Source: an uncultured Burkholderiales bacterium (GTDB lineage: Bacteria > Pseudomonadota > Gammaproteobacteria > Burkholderiales > Burkholderiaceae_C). Taken from it: a stretch of 64,000 nt of DNA. Every line of letters starts with the position of its first letter. Position 1 is the stretch's first letter. The position numbers were made by a program, and so were the translations under genes. The notes beneath the pieces are model-generated. The model was not told the DNA's origin and made no database searches. It saw nothing but the letters and a program-made list of their open reading frames with translations. The stretch lies in assembly GCA_903932865.1 (NCBI GenBank), contig CAIZHQ010000005.1, positions 1 through 64,000 of the forward strand, given 5' to 3'. Positions 1 to 10,672 of the stretch are shown here, one piece after another.

Positions 1-3000
1 CGGTGACGTCTTCAGCATCCAGCGCATTGAGCTGGGCGCTGCTGAGCGACTGCAGTTGAGCGGAGCCCAGGGCTGTGACTTGAGCCGATGTCAAGGCTTG
101 GGCCGAAGCGGTGCTCAGGCCGCTCAGTTGGGCGGTGGTCAAGGCGGCGATGTCGGCGGTCTGGATCGAGCCGATCTGGTCAGCACTCAAGGCGTTGAGC
201 TGCGTGCTGGTCAGCGCTTGGATTTGGCTGGTGCTCAGCGCTTCGAGCTGCGTGCTGCTGACGACAGAAAGTTGACCGGTACTGAGGGCTATCAGTTGGC
301 TATTGGTCAGCGCCGCGACTTGAGCTGTTGAGAGAGCCTCGATCTTGTCAGTGCCCAGTCCCTTGACTTGGGTCTGCGTCAATGCGGAAACGGCTGCAGT
401 AGAGATCTTGGAAAACTGAGTGGTGTCCAGGGCATTCAGTTGTTGGGTAGACAAAGATTGGATCGAGCCAGACGCCAAGGCCGCCACGTTGTCAGTGCTC
501 AAATTCGACAATTGACTGGTCGTCATGCCGGAGACTTGTTGACCCGACAACACGCTGAACTGCGCAGTTGTCAGGGCATTGAGTTGGCTTGTGCCGATGG
601 TGCTGACTTGCAAGGCTTGCAGGGCGGCAATTTGACCCGTGCCCATCGCAAGGATGTCTGCGGTATCCAATGCGTTGATTTGTGCACTGGTCAGCGAGCG
701 AATGGCTGTTGTGTTGATCGCTGAAACTTGATCTGAGCTCAAAGTCTTCACGCTGTCAGTGGACAAACTGGCGACCTGTGCTCCCGACAAGGCGTTGACT
801 TGGGCCGTCGTTAACTTGCTCAGTTGGCTGGTGGACAGGGTGCCCAATTGATCGGCTCTGAACCCCGTCATTTGCTGTGTGGTCAACTTGATCAAGTCAG
901 CTGTTTCCATAGCGTTCAACTGGGTGCTGCTCAAGGCTTGCAACTGACCCTTGGTCAGTGCCACCACCTGGTCTGTGCTGAGGTTTTGAATGCTGGTGGT
1001 ACTCAGACCGGCAGTGGCAGCGGCGTTGATGGCTGCAATGTCAGCTGTTTCAATGGCGGCCACATCGGCGGCCATGGCATTCAATTGGTTGGCTGACAAT
1101 GACCCAAACTGGGCCGTGGTCATGGCCTGAATTTTGTCTGTGGTCAGGCTGTCCATCTGGGCTGTTGTGAAACCCGTGACCTGGGTCGCCGTGAATGCCT
1201 GCAACTGGCTGGTGCTGAGTGAGGCCAGTTGTGCCGTGGTCAAGGCACCGACTTGATTGGATTTCAGGGCCGTGATCTGACTTGTACTCAACTCGGCGAC
1301 ATCATTGCCAAGGGCGGCTATTTGTGCAGTGGACAAAGCACCAAGTTGCGCATTGGTCAATGCTTTCACCTGGTCAGAGCCCAGAGCCTGAATATTGGCC
1401 GTGGTCACGTTGGCCAGAGCGCTGGCGTTGATCGCTGCGATGTCGCGCGTCTCGATGACGGCCACTTGAGCGGCGGTCAGTGCACTCAGTTGTTGGGCGT
1501 TGAAGCTGGCAAATTGGCTGGTTGTCAATGACTCAAGCAAGTTGGTCGCCAGATTGCTCACTTGGCTGGTGGTCAGGCCGGCAATTTGGGTGGCGCTGAG
1601 TGCTTGCACTTGCGAAGTGGTTAAAGCATTGAGTTGGTCAGTTGCCAGTTTTCCCACCTGGCTGGCGGTCAGCGTGGCAATCTGCGAGGTCGTGAGGGTG
1701 ACCAAGTCTGCTGTTTCCATGGCATTGAGTTGCCCGCTGCTCATGGCTTGAATTTGTGCGTTGCCCAGTGCCTGGACCTGGGCGGTGCCCAAAGCGGCAA
1801 TGTTGGCGGTTGACAGTCCCGCAACCGCCGTAGCGCTCATGGCCGCGATGTCTTGCGTTTCTACAACCGCCATGTTGGCGCTGCTCAAACCATTCAATTG
1901 GGTCGCTGTCAGTGCCCTGAATTGCGTGGTGGTCAGGGCTTGCAACCTATCGGTGGTCAAGCTGTTCAACTGGGTGCTTGTCAGACCGGTCACTTGAGAG
2001 GCCGTGAGCGACTGCAATTGGGCCGTGGTCAAGGCGTTGAGTTGCGAGCTCGAAAGTTTGCCAATTTGATCGGCTTTGAGGCTGGAGACTTGTGCCGTGG
2101 ACAGAGCCGCCAAGTCTGCGGTGTCCATCGCATTGAGCTGCGTGCTTGTCATGCCTTGCAATTGGCTATTGCCCATGGCCTGAAACTGATCGGCCCCCAG
2201 GGCTGCAATCGATGCGGTCGACAAGCCAGAAACGGTGTTGACGGCAATGGACGCGACATCACGGGTTTCAAGGGCGGCAATTTGGGAGGTGCTTAACGCG
2301 TTTATTTGTGCTGCCGACAATGATTTGGCTTGGGCCGTGGTCAAAGCTGCCAATTTGTCTGTCCCAAGGCTGGCCATTTGTCCCGTGGTGAGGCCTGCAA
2401 CCTGGGCGGCGGTCATGGCCTGCACTTGCGTTGTGGTCATGGCGGCCAACTGACTGGTCGACAGGCTGCCAATTTGGGTCGCTTTGAGACCTGCGATTTG
2501 GCTGGTGCTCATCAGACTCACATCGGCTGTGTCGAGTGCATTGAGTTGTGCACTGTTCATCAGTTGCAGTTGAGCATTGGTCAGGGCATTGACCTGGCTT
2601 GAGCCCAGGGCCTTGGCGGAACTTGTCGAAAGGTTGGCGATGGTGCCCGCGGAAAGTGCCGCAATATCGGCTGTTTCGAGCGTGCCGAGGTTGTCTGTGC
2701 TCAGGGCATTGATTTGTGTTGCAGACAAGGAATTGGCTTGGGCTGTGGTCAGTGCTTGGAGCTTGTCTGTGCTCAGACTGGCAAATTGCGTGCTGGTCAA
2801 ACCTTGTACTTGCTGCGCAGTCAGGGCTTGGATCTGGGTGGTGGTCATCGCCCCCAACTGCGTTGTCGACAGTGTGCTGATTTGTGCGGGTTTGAGTGAA
2901 GCGATTTGCGCAGTGGACATGGCCGCCACATCGTCCGTGTCCAAGGCATTCAACTGCGCGCTGCCCATCGCGGCCAATTGTCCTGTGGTCAAAGCCCTGA

Positions 3001-3745
3001 CCTGACTTGAACTCATGGCTTGTACATTGGCGGTAGACAAACCAGAAACCGTACCTACTTTGAGCGAGGCAATGTCCGCTGTTTGGATGGCGGACAAGCT
3101 GGCAGAACCCATGCCGTTGAGTTGCGTTGCTGACAATTGGGCAAATTGCTGCGTGGTCAAGGCCTGCAGCTTGTCAGTTGTCAAAGCGGCCAACTGGGTG
3201 CTGGTCAAACCTTGTACTTGTGTATTGCCCAAGGATTGCAATTGTGTCGTTGTCAATGCATTGAGCTGGCTGGTGCTGATGCCCGCTACTTGCGATGCCT
3301 TCAATCCCTGAAGTTGCGCCGTGCTCAGGGTGGAAATCACATCGGTGGCAATGGCATTGAGTTGGGTAGCGCTCAAGCTGCCAATGTCTTTGGTGTCAAA
3401 GGCTGACAAATGGCTGGAAGTGAAGGCATTCAATTGGGCTGTGGTCAACCCGGTGAATTGTGTTGCCGCCATGGCATTGATCTTGGACTTGTCGTAGGTC
3501 AGCAAGCCATCCGAGAAATTGCTGGGATCGAAAGCAGACACCTGATTGGCAGTCAAAACCACAAAATCTTGCGTCTCAATGGCCCCAATCTGGGCGCTTG
3601 ACAGGGTCCGCAACTGCCCCGTGGACATGGCCTTGATCTGGGTTGGGCTGAGCGACGCCACTTCTGAAGTGGTCAGGCTTTGTACTTGTGTTGTCGACAA
3701 GTTTTGGATCTGAGAAACACTGTAAGAGCTGATAGGTGTGACCAT
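1..3745 (-). CDS. Giant octapeptide-repeat protein, 3' end beyond the window
   Basis: I do not recognise a named family. Translation from the ATG at 3745 stays open to the window edge (at least 1247 residues). After about 60 residues it consists almost wholly of octads of the type LSTAQLxA, LTTTQIQA or LTSTQLAA: Leu/Met at position 1, Ser/Thr at 2-3, Gln at 5, a branched or large aliphatic residue at 6, Ala/Gly/Ser at 8. Octads with acidic residues (ETADIA type, DTxDV type) and one TDKL octad recur in fixed places, giving a 17-octad super-repeat of 136 residues. No N-terminal signal peptide or membrane segment is visible. The start is supported by an AAAGGGG Shine-Dalgarno sequence 5-6 nt upstream. 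A sigma-28-type promoter lies about 90 nt upstream. A secreted or surface adhesin-like role is inference; short Ser/Thr-capped helices stacked in a solenoid are one possible fold. The C-terminus, where an export signal might be, is not visible. Confidence 0.85.
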   Translation of the reverse strand, partial: MVTPISSYSVSQIQNLSTTQVQSLTTSEVASLSPTQIKAMSTGQLRTLSSAQIGAIETQDFVVLTANQVSAFDPSNFSDGLLTYDKSKINAMAATQFTGLTTAQLNAFTSSHLSAFDTKDIGSLSATQLNAIATDVISTLSTAQLQGLKASQVAGISTSQLNALTTTQLQSLGNTQVQGLTSTQLAALTTDKLQALTTQQFAQLSATQLNGMGSASLSAIQTADIASLKVGTVSGLSTANVQAMSSSQVRALTTGQLAAMGSAQLNALDTDDVAAMSTAQIASLKPAQISTLSTTQLGAMTTTQIQALTAQQVQGLTSTQFASLSTDKLQALTTAQANSLSATQINALSTDNLGTLETADIAALSAGTIANLSTSSAKALGSSQVNALTNAQLQLMNSAQLNALDTADVSLMSTSQIAGLKATQIGSLSTSQLAAMTTTQVQAMTAAQVAGLTTGQMASLGTDKLAALTTAQAKSLSAAQINALSTSQIAALETRDVASIAVNTVSGLSTASIAALGADQFQAMGNSQLQGMTSTQLNAMDTADLAALSTAQVSSLKADQIGKLSSSQLNALTTAQLQSLTASQVTGLTSTQLNSLTTDRLQALTTTQFRALTATQLNGLSSANMAVVETQDIAAMSATAVAGLSTANIAALGTAQVQALGNAQIQAMSSGQLNAMETADLVTLTTSQIATLTASQVGKLATDQLNALTTSQVQALSATQIAGLTTSQVSNLATNLLESLTTSQFASFNAQQLSALTAAQVAVIETRDIAAINASALANVTTANIQALGSDQVKALTNAQLGALSTAQIAALGNDVAELSTSQITALKSNQVGALTTAQLASLSTSQLQAFTATQVTGFTTAQMDSLTTDKIQAMTTAQFGSLSANQLNAMAADVAAIETADIAAINAAATAGLSTTSIQNLSTDQVVALTKGQLQALSSTQLNAMETADLIKLTTQQMTGFRADQLGTLSTSQLSKLTTAQVNALSGAQVASLSTDSVKTLSSDQVSAINTTAIRSLTSAQINALDTADILAMGTGQIAALQALQVSTIGTSQLNALTTAQFSVLSGQQVSGMTTSQLSNLSTDNVAALASGSIQSLSTQQLNALDTTQFSKISTAAVSALTQTQVKGLGTDKIEALSTAQVAALTNSQLIALSTGQLSVVSSTQLEALSTSQIQALTSTQLNALSADQIGSIQTADIAALTTAQLSGLSTASAQALTSAQVTALGSAQLQSLSSAQLNALDAEDVT

Positions 3746-3839
3746 GGGAACCCCTTTAAATTCGGTGTGCAGCTTTTCCAAAGTGGTAGAGCTGCCTTAG
3801 GCCCAGGACGGTGTCACTAGAAGCCTTTATTCAAAGGGT

Positions 3840-3866
3840 GATTCGGTACCAGTTTCTTAAACTTGA
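3840..3866 (-). promoter_or_regulatory. Sigma-28 (FliA)-type promoter of the octad-repeat gene
   Basis: On the minus strand TCAAGTTT, 11 nt, then ACCGAATC. The -35 half is identical to that of the flagellin promoter at 13193-13219, the spacer length is the same, and the -10 keeps the CCGA core of the FliA consensus. It predicts a leader of about 90 nt before the ATG. Confidence 0.65.
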
Positions 3867-4003
3867 GACAATTTTTGCGTGTTTCGCAATTTTTTCTATT
3901 CAAGGTAAAAAAAAGCATCGGCAGCCCGCGGCCAACGCATGTCCATGCATCGGCAAGAAATTGCCCATGTTGAAACGGAATTTTTGAATTCAAAATAGTT
4001 CAA

Positions 4004-4028
4004 TTGACGCGACTTGACTTCGATTGAC
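4004..4028. promoter_or_regulatory. Three TTGAC direct repeats upstream of a sigma-54 promoter
   Basis: TTGAC occurs at 4004, 4015 and 4024, spaced 9-11 nt, just upstream of the sigma-54-type element at 4053. TTGAC is the half-site of the FleQ box known from pseudomonads, so this may be an activator site. This is inference from spacing and similarity only. Confidence 0.35.
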
Positions 4029-4052
4029 GGTTGCAGTTTGCTGGGTGGGCTC

Positions 4053-4067
4053 TGGTACAACTTTTGC
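4053..4067 (+). promoter_or_regulatory. Sigma-54-type promoter of the plus-strand OGT-like gene
   Basis: TGGTACAACTTTTGC fits the RpoN pattern TGGCAC-N5-TTGC, with the invariant GG and GC at the correct spacing and one mismatch in the -24 element. Predicted transcription start is near 4079, about 60 nt before the coding start. Confidence 0.6.
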
Positions 4068-4138
4068 TTGAGTCATGAAGTCGGCCGCTGTCCATGTTTG
4101 CAGCGGTCTTTGAATGGTGAACAATAAGAAAGCCGCCA

Positions 4139-5932
4139 ATGAATGCCAGGATTGACCCCATGACCGTGATGCCGGAGATCGTGAGACTTGAAAACAATGA
4201 GGATGAAAGCGATGTGCTGGTCCAAGTAGTTCGAGGAAAGATGTCTTTGGGCACGTTGGTGCAGCATGCGGAGCAACTGCAGTCATCGGGCCATCTTGTG
4301 GCGGCGGCCAATTTGTACAAGCTTTGGATCAAGCACACGGAAGACGACAAAAAACACTTTGCTTTTTTCAATCTGGGTTCGCTCATGCAATCCGTGAGCG
4401 ACTTGGGTGAAGCGCGACAGGCTTATGAAAATGCATTGAAGTTGCAACCCGACTTTGCACAGGCCCAGATCAATTTGGGTTTGGTGCACGAAAAGAGTGG
4501 TGATCCGGATCAGGCCATACGGGTTTGGGCTGCTTTGGCCGGGCAAAGGTATCTGAACGCCCAGTTCGCACCAGAAATGTTGACCACTGCGCTCAATCAC
4601 ATTGGCCGTCTGCAAGAAAACCAAAAAAATTACAAACTGGCCATGGATGCCATGGCGCAGAGTTTGTTGATCAATCCCAAGCAGCCGGGCGTCATTCAGC
4701 ATTGGCTGCACATTCGGCAAAAATCTTGCGAATGGCCGGTGTACAAAGAATTGCCCAATATTTCAGCCAACGAAATGATGATGGCCACATCGCCGCTGGC
4801 CATGCTGGCCTTGACCGAAGACCCTTTGCAGCAACTTTTGTGTTCTCATGCCTTTGTGGCACGAACCTACAGCCTCAAAGAAGAGTTTTTGAGCAAAGGC
4901 AAATCCTACCAACATGACAAAGTCAGGGTGGGTTATGTATCCGGTGACTTTCGAGAGCATGCGGTTGGTTTTTTGTTGCCCACTTTTCTGCAGTCGCATG
5001 ATCGTGACTGCTATGAGCTGTATGCCTTTGACTTCACGCAGGATGATGGAAGCCAACACCGTCAAGACTTGCTGAAACAATTTGACCATGTGTGCGATGT
5101 GCGAGCCTTGAGCGATCGGCAAGCTGCCGAAACCATTCTCAAGTACGAAATTGATGTCTTGATCGATTTGCACGGTCTGAGTGCTGGCGCGAGACCCGGC
5201 ATTTTTGCGCTGCACCCTGCACCCAAGCAAGGAACCTATATCGGTTTCATCGGTACCACGGGTATGCCTTGGTTCGATTTTGTCTTGGCAGACCCAAGAG
5301 TCTTACCGCCCGAATTGGCCCTTTACTTTACAGAAAAACCACTTTACGTGGATGGCACATTCATCCCCCTGACCGCCCCGAAAACAGATTTGCCCACAGT
5401 CCACCGCGCCGATGTGCTTTTGCCTGAAAATGCATTTGTGATGGGGGCATTTGGGAATGTTTACAAAATAACGCCCGACATGTTCGCTTGCTGGATGCGG
5501 CTGTTGCACCGAATCCCAAATTCGGTGCTGTGGTTGATTGACGACAACTCTGTGACCACTGCCAATTTGAAAAAGCAGATCAGTTCAGCGAAGGTAGAAC
5601 TCTCCAGAGTTATTTTTACTTCTAGGACAGGACATGATGAATTTTGTGCAAGATTGAAACTGTGCGATGTTTATCTGGACACATACCCCTATAACTGTGG
5701 GTCGACCACCAACGATGTGGTGCAGGCAGGAGTGCCCATGGTGACGATGTACGGCCGCACCATGGTGTCAAGAATGGGTTTGAGTATTTTGACGGAAGTT
5801 GGCCAAGCTGGCAATGCATTGGATAATATTACTGACTATGAAAATAAGATATTTGAAATAAGTAATGGATCAATAAATTATAATCCAAGTTATTACTCTT
5901 TTAATTCGAATAAAAAAATAAAATTTCTCTGA
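4139..5932 (+). CDS. TPR / SPINDLY-type (O-GlcNAc transferase-like) glycosyltransferase
   Basis: 597 residues. An N-terminal TPR segment (about 35-130, including a repeat with AFFNLGSLMQ and QAYENALKLQP) is followed by the OGT catalytic half of the GT41 family. Motif RVGYVSGDF lies near 263 and LDTYPYN near 513, with the downstream TT-D and GVP residues typical of the nucleotide-sugar site. Such enzymes transfer a sugar (GlcNAc in characterised members) to Ser/Thr of cytoplasmic proteins; several bacterial members modify flagellins. It is divergent from the octad-repeat gene and convergent with glf, so the repeat protein and the flagellins are both candidate substrates (inference). The last 40 residues and their DNA are markedly AT-rich, unlike the body of the gene. 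The Shine-Dalgarno is weak; an in-frame ATG at 4160 is an alternative start. Confidence 0.85.
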   Translation: MNARIDPMTVMPEIVRLENNEDESDVLVQVVRGKMSLGTLVQHAEQLQSSGHLVAAANLYKLWIKHTEDDKKHFAFFNLGSLMQSVSDLGEARQAYENALKLQPDFAQAQINLGLVHEKSGDPDQAIRVWAALAGQRYLNAQFAPEMLTTALNHIGRLQENQKNYKLAMDAMAQSLLINPKQPGVIQHWLHIRQKSCEWPVYKELPNISANEMMMATSPLAMLALTEDPLQQLLCSHAFVARTYSLKEEFLSKGKSYQHDKVRVGYVSGDFREHAVGFLLPTFLQSHDRDCYELYAFDFTQDDGSQHRQDLLKQFDHVCDVRALSDRQAAETILKYEIDVLIDLHGLSAGARPGIFALHPAPKQGTYIGFIGTTGMPWFDFVLADPRVLPPELALYFTEKPLYVDGTFIPLTAPKTDLPTVHRADVLLPENAFVMGAFGNVYKITPDMFACWMRLLHRIPNSVLWLIDDNSVTTANLKKQISSAKVELSRVIFTSRTGHDEFCARLKLCDVYLDTYPYNCGSTTNDVVQAGVPMVTMYGRTMVSRMGLSILTEVGQAGNALDNITDYENKIFEISNGSINYNPSYYSFNSNKKIKFL

Positions 5933-5999
5933 TGATTTAATTTAAAATCAAGCCCTTTTCATGTTGCGGTCTTGAGTGGGGTTGATGTAAGAGCTCGAC

Positions 6000-7908
<1,909 letters not shown>

Positions 7909-7934
7909 GGCATGTTATTTTTGATTAATTTTTT

Positions 7935-8519
7935 TCAGATATTAATTTGAAAAAGTTTTGCCAGTTCTGGGTGCATATTTTCTTTGAATCCAACAGCAGT
8001 AATTGAATAGCTTCCTTCAGATGAATGAATAGAACTGAATCCTATATTCAGTAGGGCTTTCAACAGGGATTTATGAGTGAATCCATTTTTATGAGCAAAA
8101 AACTCAACGCCACTCTCTTCAATTTGTTTGCCATATCCATAAATCACATCCGATATCAAAATCGGTCCTAAAGCTGACTGGTAAAGCTCATCGTCAATGT
8201 CAAGATCTTTTTCGATCATTGTTTTCACCACGGCAAGGATATCCGGCACTACGATGTGCACACCACCACCGGGTTTGAGTACGTCCCAAAAACCTTGCAA
8301 TACACGTTTGGCATCATGTTTGTAATAATGTTCCAAGTTGTGAGAGCAGTAAATCATGTCGAATTGGTTGTGCTCCAAAGATGAGAGCTCACGGGCATCA
8401 CAAAGCACATCGGGTTGACCTGCGGGATCAATGTCCAGCAATAAATGTTCAAAGTCTGCGTATTGTGGCGGCAGCGGGATTGCTTTGCTGTTGCCTCCAA
8501 CATTAAGAACTTTTTTCAT
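7935..8519 (-). CDS. Class I SAM-dependent methyltransferase
   Basis: 194 residues. A short N-terminus leads into motif I VLNVGGNSK (4-12). A motif II acidic stretch LLLDID follows, then FDMIYCSHNLEHYY and the LKPGGGVHIVVPDI loop typical of the Methyltransf_11 family. It lacks membrane segments. Placed between a TPR-OGT and DUF4422/glf, it probably methylates a sugar or sugar-linked residue of the surface or flagellin glycan (inference). The DNA is AT-rich compared with the flanks. A Shine-Dalgarno-like AAAGGAAAAAT precedes the ATG. Confidence 0.75.
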   Translation of the reverse strand: MKKVLNVGGNSKAIPLPPQYADFEHLLLDIDPAGQPDVLCDARELSSLEHNQFDMIYCSHNLEHYYKHDAKRVLQGFWDVLKPGGGVHIVVPDILAVVKTMIEKDLDIDDELYQSALGPILISDVIYGYGKQIEESGVEFFAHKNGFTHKSLLKALLNIGFSSIHSSEGSYSITAVGFKENMHPELAKLFQINI

Positions 8520-8568
8520 ATATTTTTCCTTTTAAATATTGTATGTTGATCCAAATGAAATTCAGAGG

Positions 8569-10650
8569 TTATTGATTTAAATTCATCATATTACTCTGTG
8601 GTGATGGTATTTGGTAAATCAGTCTCATGATTTTAATTTCCATTGATTGGGTGAAGATTTTTGAATTGAATATTTCTTGTGAGAAATTTTTCTCTGATTT
8701 TTTGTATGCACAAGAAAAATAATTCACGGATGTTACTTCATAATCTAAATCATTGTCAGTGATAAGTTCATGCAGCCCTGCGACGCTGAGTAAACTGCCA
8801 GCCACTCTGCTGGCAAAACTATTGCCAGATTTGGTCACAATAGGAACGCCTGCCCACAAGGCATCTGATGCCGTGGTGTGGGCGTTGTACGGATAAGTGT
8901 CCAAAAACAAATCTGCGTGGGACAGCCTGTCCAAGTGTTCTTTTTCAGGCAGAAATTCTGCAAAAATAATTCTGGCCGGGTTGACGCCTTCGGCTTGGGT
9001 GTATTTCAAGAGGTTCGTCTTGGCGGTTTCATTGGTCTTCAGCAGCCAAAGCACGCTGCCAGGCGTTTGCTTCAAAATGCGCATCCATACCTTGAACATT
9101 CTGGGGGTCACTTTGTGCATGTTGTTAAAACAACAATAAACAAAAGCATTTTGTGGCAACTCTGCGGGTCTTGGCGAGTTGAATGACGGTCTTGGTCTGC
9201 CTGGGTCATTGGGCTGGTAGGTGCCCGGCATGGCGATGATCTTTTCGGAGAAAAATGCCTGATTATCGGCATTCACCGTGTAATGGTCGGCAACCATGAC
9301 ATCGATGAAAGGGGCCGCCATGGTGCCCGGAAAACCTAAAAAATTGACTTGTACCGGCGCCGCACGTTCGGCAAAGATTTGGGGGCGACAACCTTCGGTG
9401 TAGCCTTTTAAATCAATGGCGATGTCGATTTCAAGTTGTCTGGCCATCAGCGCCACAGCGGGGTCACTGAGTGATTGCACATCGTGGTAATGATCGACCA
9501 GCGAGCGGATTTTTTGGTTGCCTTCATCTTGGGGTGTTTTGCGCAATGAAAAAGCATGCACTTCAAATTTTTCGCGATCGTGGTCCGCCAGTAAGCCACG
9601 AATCAGCATGACGGTGGCGTGCGTGTAAAAGTCGGATGAAAAATAGCCCAGTTTGATTTTGGCTTTGGGCGGGTAGGGCGACAAGGGGCCCAAAATGCCG
9701 GAGGGTTTGAATTGTTGCGAAAATTTGGCCGCATAGCCTTGAAGCCGTTCTGCGCTGTCGCAGAACAAGCTGGCCGTGAGCGGCTTGGCGCGGGAGAAGT
9801 CAGGGTCTTCCTCAAGACACTTCAGGGCCGCTTCGTAATCGGTCCAGTCGCAAATGAAGGACATGGCATACAAATAAGTTCCGGCAACTTGAGGCCCACC
9901 AGGGTCCAATTGAAAGGCTCGTTTTGCAAATTGGTGGGCCTGCACAAAGTCACGTTGTCTCAAATAAATGGTGGCCATATTGCTCACGGCCTTGACATCG
10001 TCGGGCTTGACCTTGAGCAGCTCACCATATGAGTTCAGTGCATCCTGGTGGCGGTGCGTGTGACTGAATAAATTCCCCAAATTGTTCAACGCACGGACAT
10101 TTCGGGGCTCTTTTTTCAGCACCGACTCATACACCGCTTGGGCTTGTTCGAATCGCTTCATCTCATGCAGCAAGTCGGCGTGGTCCAGCAGGTGGTGTGT
10201 TTTGGCTTGCCCTGTTGCACTTGATTTTTCGAACACCTGCAGTGCAGCGGCTTTTTGCCCCACCTTTTTCAGCAGTTGCGCTTGCGCGTGTAACAGCTCA
10301 ACAGAGTCTTTGTGAAGTGTCAGCGCAACGGCAAGAAATTGCAGCGCTTCAGGGCTGCGGTTGAGCGCGGTCAGGGCTTGGGCCAGCTGCACATAACTGG
10401 GCACCATGGCGGGATTGCGTTCAATGATGCCCATAAAGCATTCCAGGGCCAGCTGATGTTGTTGGGCCGCGCTGTGGCAACAACCTATCAAGTAATCCAC
10501 GGTGTCAGAAGCCAGTGCCAGCCCCCCCAGCTTTTGCAGGCATTTCAGGGCCTCGGCCGATTGACCTTGGCGCAGAAGCTGCTTGGCAGTTTCAATCGCG
10601 GCGCTGAAGCGATCATCCCAAACTTTGGGTAAACGTGTTGAGACAGTCAT
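8569..10650 (-). CDS. TPR / SPINDLY-type (O-GlcNAc transferase-like) glycosyltransferase, second copy
   Basis: 693 residues from the ATG at 10650 (a TTG at 10662 is also in frame). It has a longer TPR region than the copy at 4139: repeats run from about residue 15 to 270, including ALNNLGNLFSHTHRHQDAL and AVSNMATIYLRQRDFVQA. The GT41 catalytic half follows, with IKLGYFSSDF near 332, LGFPGTMAAPF, the NNMHKVTPRMF segment and LDTYPYNAHTT near 583. It lies 22 nt after a small TPR gene and two genes below the flagellins, so flagellin is the likely acceptor protein. The C-terminal 50 residues are AT-rich and Lys/Asn-rich, as in the other copy. Confidence 0.88.
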   Translation of the reverse strand: MTVSTRLPKVWDDRFSAAIETAKQLLRQGQSAEALKCLQKLGGLALASDTVDYLIGCCHSAAQQHQLALECFMGIIERNPAMVPSYVQLAQALTALNRSPEALQFLAVALTLHKDSVELLHAQAQLLKKVGQKAAALQVFEKSSATGQAKTHHLLDHADLLHEMKRFEQAQAVYESVLKKEPRNVRALNNLGNLFSHTHRHQDALNSYGELLKVKPDDVKAVSNMATIYLRQRDFVQAHQFAKRAFQLDPGGPQVAGTYLYAMSFICDWTDYEAALKCLEEDPDFSRAKPLTASLFCDSAERLQGYAAKFSQQFKPSGILGPLSPYPPKAKIKLGYFSSDFYTHATVMLIRGLLADHDREKFEVHAFSLRKTPQDEGNQKIRSLVDHYHDVQSLSDPAVALMARQLEIDIAIDLKGYTEGCRPQIFAERAAPVQVNFLGFPGTMAAPFIDVMVADHYTVNADNQAFFSEKIIAMPGTYQPNDPGRPRPSFNSPRPAELPQNAFVYCCFNNMHKVTPRMFKVWMRILKQTPGSVLWLLKTNETAKTNLLKYTQAEGVNPARIIFAEFLPEKEHLDRLSHADLFLDTYPYNAHTTASDALWAGVPIVTKSGNSFASRVAGSLLSVAGLHELITDNDLDYEVTSVNYFSCAYKKSEKNFSQEIFNSKIFTQSMEIKIMRLIYQIPSPQSNMMNLNQ

Positions 10651-10672
10651 GACCAGTGGCAACAGAGCCGTG

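Noticed and set aside
56-3601. Many plus-strand open frames over the first 3.6 kb
   Set aside because: They are antisense reflections of the 24-bp periodic minus-strand gene. They lack ribosome sites, are Gly/Gln/Cys-rich and break up, while the minus frame is continuous.
1-3745. CRISPR-like or satellite interpretation of the 24-bp repeats
   Set aside because: There are no conserved repeats with unique spacers, and the period keeps an open reading frame with synonymous variation, so it is protein-coding.
4000-4026. Sigma-28-like site TCAATTGA-N11-TTCGATTG on the plus strand before the OGT gene
   Set aside because: The -35 half is poor (TCAAT instead of TCAAG), and the sigma-54 element at 4053 explains the gene better. 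It overlaps the TTGAC repeats.
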